Assembly: GCA_007095785.1 (NCBI GenBank)
Contig: SFBL01000078.1
Location: 1 to 46,227, forward strand
Length of the DNA stretch: 46,227 nucleotides
DNA from: Microcystis aeruginosa Ma_SC_T_19800800_S464
GTDB taxonomy: Bacteria; Cyanobacteriota; Cyanobacteriia; Cyanobacteriales; Microcystaceae
Direction: 5' to 3'
Shown: positions 44,188-46,227 of the stretch, piece after piece
How the letters are laid out: each line of letters starts with the position of its first letter
How positions within the stretch are numbered: position 1 is the first letter of the stretch
The notes under the pieces: generated by a model
Databases searched by the model: none
Told to the model about the DNA's origin: nothing
The model's input: only the letters and a program-made list of their open reading frames with translations
Position numbers and translations under genes: made by a program

Positions 44188-44463
44188 ATGAATGAACCAC
44201 CTAATAGCGCTGGCGATGAAATCCAATTACCCCGGGGAGAAAGAGTTGACCAGCTAAGAAATCTCATCGAAACCCTACGCATTGCCGATGAAGTGGCCAA
44301 TCGCGGTTATTTGATTACCAGCGCCGAAGTGGCGGATTTAATGGATATTAATCCAGGGGCCGTTACCAGTCGAGGCGACCATTGGCCGTGGCGAAATTGG
44401 GTAATCTCCCGGGTCAGACGGGAGGGAAACCAAATTCTTTGGCAGTTGGAAAAAGTCGATTAG
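44188..44463 (+). CDS. Small conserved cyanobacterial-type protein, HTH-like
   Basis: A 91-residue protein that I do not assign to a named family. From the ATG at 44188 it reads MNEPPNSAGDEIQLPRG, then a helical region (VDQLRNLIETLRIADEVANRG) and YLITSAEVADLMDINPGAVTSRG, which looks like a helix-turn-helix, and ends WPWRNWVISRVRREGNQILWQLEKVD. The frame is open upstream to a TTG at 44128, but that extension is hydrophobic and unlike a folded N-terminus, so I use the ATG. Possible small DNA-binding regulator. It converges with the FAD oxidoreductase gene, 15 bp apart. Confidence 0.7.
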   Translation: MNEPPNSAGDEIQLPRGERVDQLRNLIETLRIADEVANRGYLITSAEVADLMDINPGAVTSRGDHWPWRNWVISRVRREGNQILWQLEKVD

Positions 44464-44478
44464 GATTAATGGCAACCA

Positions 44479-45651
44479 TCAGTTAATTTCTCTCTTGACT
44501 TTTGTAATTATTTCGTCATTTTCCCCCAGCAGGTGACGCGCAAAACGTCGGGCCAGGGGCGGAGCCGATACAAGTGTACTGGTAAAACCAGAAAATACCT
44601 GCAATCCCACTTTATCGGCGATCGCCCCCACTAGGGGCCGTCCCGAGGGGGCAAAGGCCACTAGGCAATGATGACAGCTGCCGGGGAGAGAGGCTAAAGA
44701 GGGCAGCAATGTCCCCACGGCGGTGCGGATTGCTTTTTCCCCGGCCAGAGGGTTTAAAATCGCATCTGGATCGGTGATAATGGCACTAATTTGCCCTAGA
44801 TAAAGGCTTTGATCCCGGAATTGTACCGCTCCCGTTTCTAAAACACTGGCAATTATTTCTGGGGTTTCTCTCTGCCAAATGCCCTGACTTTCTAGTTGGG
44901 TGATTTTTTGCTCTAATAGCAATCTAGCAGGAATTGCGGGCATAACTAGGGTGTTTAATTTGATCTCAGTCGGGGGAATTTTGATCACCTGGGCATGGGT
45001 AAAATAGACGAGAGCAGCAATACCGGATTTTTGCAGTAAAGACCGGGTTAATCCCCCCGCACAGACGATAGTTTCCCCGGCAGAATAATTATTTTTAGGG
45101 GTTTTTACGCCGGTAATTCTCGATGCAGTTTCAATCAACTCGATGACAGCTTCCCGAATAATCGTGCCTCCCAGACGCAGAAAAGCTTGTTGATAGGCAA
45201 GATTAGTTTTTTCGGGGTTAATGTGACCGTGGGGCAGTCGTAAAACTCCGGAGATAGCTGCGGGATTTAATAGGGGTTCTAAAGCGATCGCTGCTTGCGG
45301 ATCAAGAATTTCGGGAGTAATAGCAAAGATAGCAAATTTTTCGGCCACAGCGGCTGGATCATCTTCGGGGTTAACGGTGAGAATTAGCTCTAGGTCCCGG
45401 TATTCGTTATCTATGCCTAATTCTTGGGATAAATTGCGCTGAATTTCTCGACCTTCTTGGTATAATTTTCTCTGGATTTCTGTGGTGGCTGACCAATAGG
45501 CTAAACCTCCGTAACTGTAGAAAGTGGCGTTGAGGGGATGGGTTTCTTTTTCTAATAAGAGGACTCGACTGCCTAGGTTAGCTAGTTCATAACTTAAGGC
45601 GGAACCGGTGATACCACCACCGATAATTATATAATCATAAGTTGTGTCCAT
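44479..45651 (-). CDS. FAD-dependent oxidoreductase, DAO family
   Basis: A 390-residue flavoprotein with an N-terminal Rossmann FAD site (YIIIGGGITGSALSYELANLG, dinucleotide motif GGGITG at about 11-16, acidic end LLLEKE), and the C-terminal family closing region VAFAPSGRPLVGAIADKVGLQVFSGFTSTLVSAPPLARRFARHLL, of which GLQVFSGFTSTLVSAP binds FAD. The family covers D-amino-acid, glycine and sarcosine oxidases and L-2-hydroxyglutarate oxidase; the HGHINPEK segment (about 141-148) is typical of amine oxidases of this fold, but substrate is not determinable. Transcribed alone from an ATG at 45651, divergent from the Uma2 gene. Confidence 0.85.
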   Translation of the reverse strand: MDTTYDYIIIGGGITGSALSYELANLGSRVLLLEKETHPLNATFYSYGGLAYWSATTEIQRKLYQEGREIQRNLSQELGIDNEYRDLELILTVNPEDDPAAVAEKFAIFAITPEILDPQAAIALEPLLNPAAISGVLRLPHGHINPEKTNLAYQQAFLRLGGTIIREAVIELIETASRITGVKTPKNNYSAGETIVCAGGLTRSLLQKSGIAALVYFTHAQVIKIPPTEIKLNTLVMPAIPARLLLEQKITQLESQGIWQRETPEIIASVLETGAVQFRDQSLYLGQISAIITDPDAILNPLAGEKAIRTAVGTLLPSLASLPGSCHHCLVAFAPSGRPLVGAIADKVGLQVFSGFTSTLVSAPPLARRFARHLLGENDEIITKVKREIN

Positions 45652-45730
45652 AATTGGGCTAATTTTTCCTCAATTAATCTATTCTATCATTATACTTGCT
45701 CAGTTCCCTGGTTCTGATTTGAGCAATAGT

Positions 45731-45739
45731 TGCTATAAT
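45731..45739 (+). promoter_or_regulatory. Extended -10 promoter for the Uma2 gene
   Basis: TGCTATAAT is a perfect extended -10 (TGnTATAAT), 34 bp before the ATG at 45773. The -35 region is poor (TTCTGA at 45712-45717, 16-bp spacing), as is usual for extended -10 promoters. Confidence 0.55.
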
Positions 45740-45772
45740 TACAGAAAAAGTTCAAAGCGGGATCGGATAACT

Positions 45773-46227
45773 ATGCAACAGCTAGAAACTAGGGGGATAA
45801 CTGACCGATGGATTAAAGCTAGTTGGGAAGAATACTTAGAAGCAATTAAAAACTTACCAGAAAATCAAGGAAAAAGTTATTACAACAATGGCTATTATCG
45901 ATTAGAAATGACTCCTATTGGATTTGAACACGCTAGAGATCATCACGTTGTTTTTTTGGGGGTGAGTCTCTACGCTATCCTCCAAGAAATTCCTTTTCAA
46001 GGACTCCCCACTTGTTCCTATCGCAAAAGAGGAATTAGAGAAGTGCAGCCAGATATATCTTACTATCTAGGAGAGAAAGCGAATCTGATACCAAATGGGA
46101 CTTCGATTATTGATTTAAATCAGTATCCCCCACCAGATTTAGTCATTGAAATCTCAAAATCTACCCTCAATGATGACTTAGGCAATAAACGCTTACTCTA
46201 CGAAGAATTAGGAGTTAGTGAATACTG
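45773..46227 (+). CDS. Uma2-family (DUF820) putative nuclease, C-terminus cut by window edge
   Basis: The frame opens at ATG 45773 and runs off the right edge after 151 residues. The protein begins MQQLETRGITDRWIKASWEEYLEA and shows the Uma2/DUF820 features: YYNNGYYRLEMTPIGFEHARDHH, REVQPDISYYLG (PD of a PD-(D/E)XK fold), PPPDLVIEISKST (the E-x-S/K-type catalytic strand) and LGNKRLLYEELGVSEYW-like end. The family has a restriction-endonuclease fold, is hugely expanded in cyanobacteria and has no settled role. An extended -10 lies 34 bp upstream. Family call is firm. Confidence 0.88.
   Translation, partial: MQQLETRGITDRWIKASWEEYLEAIKNLPENQGKSYYNNGYYRLEMTPIGFEHARDHHVVFLGVSLYAILQEIPFQGLPTCSYRKRGIREVQPDISYYLGEKANLIPNGTSIIDLNQYPPPDLVIEISKSTLNDDLGNKRLLYEELGVSEY

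Overview
The window looks like chromosomal DNA of a unicellular, Microcystis-like cyanobacterium. I infer this from many GCGATCGC (HIP1) octamers, cyanobacterium-typical proteins (DUF1816 protein, PyrF-PyrE fusion, Uma2 nuclease, AAA_35 receptors with a vWA-MoxR-associated N-terminal domain), short CAGTGATCAGT-type intergenic repeats and a small transposon-like element. The species assignment is recognition, not proof.

Region 1 (1-2548): the start of a coiled-coil protein running off the left edge, a secreted proline-rich protein, a pentapeptide-repeat protein, and a gene-poor stretch ending in a perfect palindrome.

Region 2 (2549-28523): thirteen consecutive genes, all on the minus strand, mostly separated by 12-80 bp. 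They form a hybrid type I/type III polyketide cluster. In transcription order: two-domain extradiol-dioxygenase-like protein; nitroreductase; fatty-acyl-AMP ligase (FAAL)-acyl-CoA dehydrogenase (ACAD)-ACP fusion; PKS KS-AT-DH-KR-ACP; PKS KS-AT-ACP-thioesterase; flavin monooxygenase; chalcone-synthase-like type III PKS; isoprenylcysteine-methyltransferase-like membrane methyltransferase; vanillyl-alcohol-oxidase/4-cresol-dehydrogenase-like flavoprotein; MFS transporter; and an RND adaptor plus RND pump. The reading I favour is that a fatty acid is activated and loaded, desaturated, extended by two malonyl units, passed to the type III PKS for aromatic ring or pyrone formation, then hydroxylated, O-methylated, oxidised and exported, possibly with ring cleavage. 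I recall that Microcystis genomes carry an orphan type I/type III PKS cluster; I know no assigned product and could not check.

Region 3 (28524-33784): an 842-bp gene-free stretch with a 166-bp MITE (14-bp perfect terminal inverted repeats, 9-bp target duplication), then a tail-to-tail pair of AAA_35-type ATPases. One is soluble with a degenerate Walker B; the other has an intact ATPase, one membrane span and a periplasmic ligand-binding domain. The pair may be a sensing or conflict system.

Region 4 (33785-46227): mostly housekeeping genes: an acidic HTH protein, carA, a STAS protein, mini-RNase III, a TrmH/RlmB-type rRNA methyltransferase, a DUF1816 protein, PyrF-PyrE, a CHAD protein, an osmoprotectant ABC permease/binding-protein fusion, cysS, a small conserved protein, a DAO-type FAD oxidoreductase and the start of a Uma2 nuclease cut by the right edge. 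No rRNA, tRNA or CRISPR array was found.
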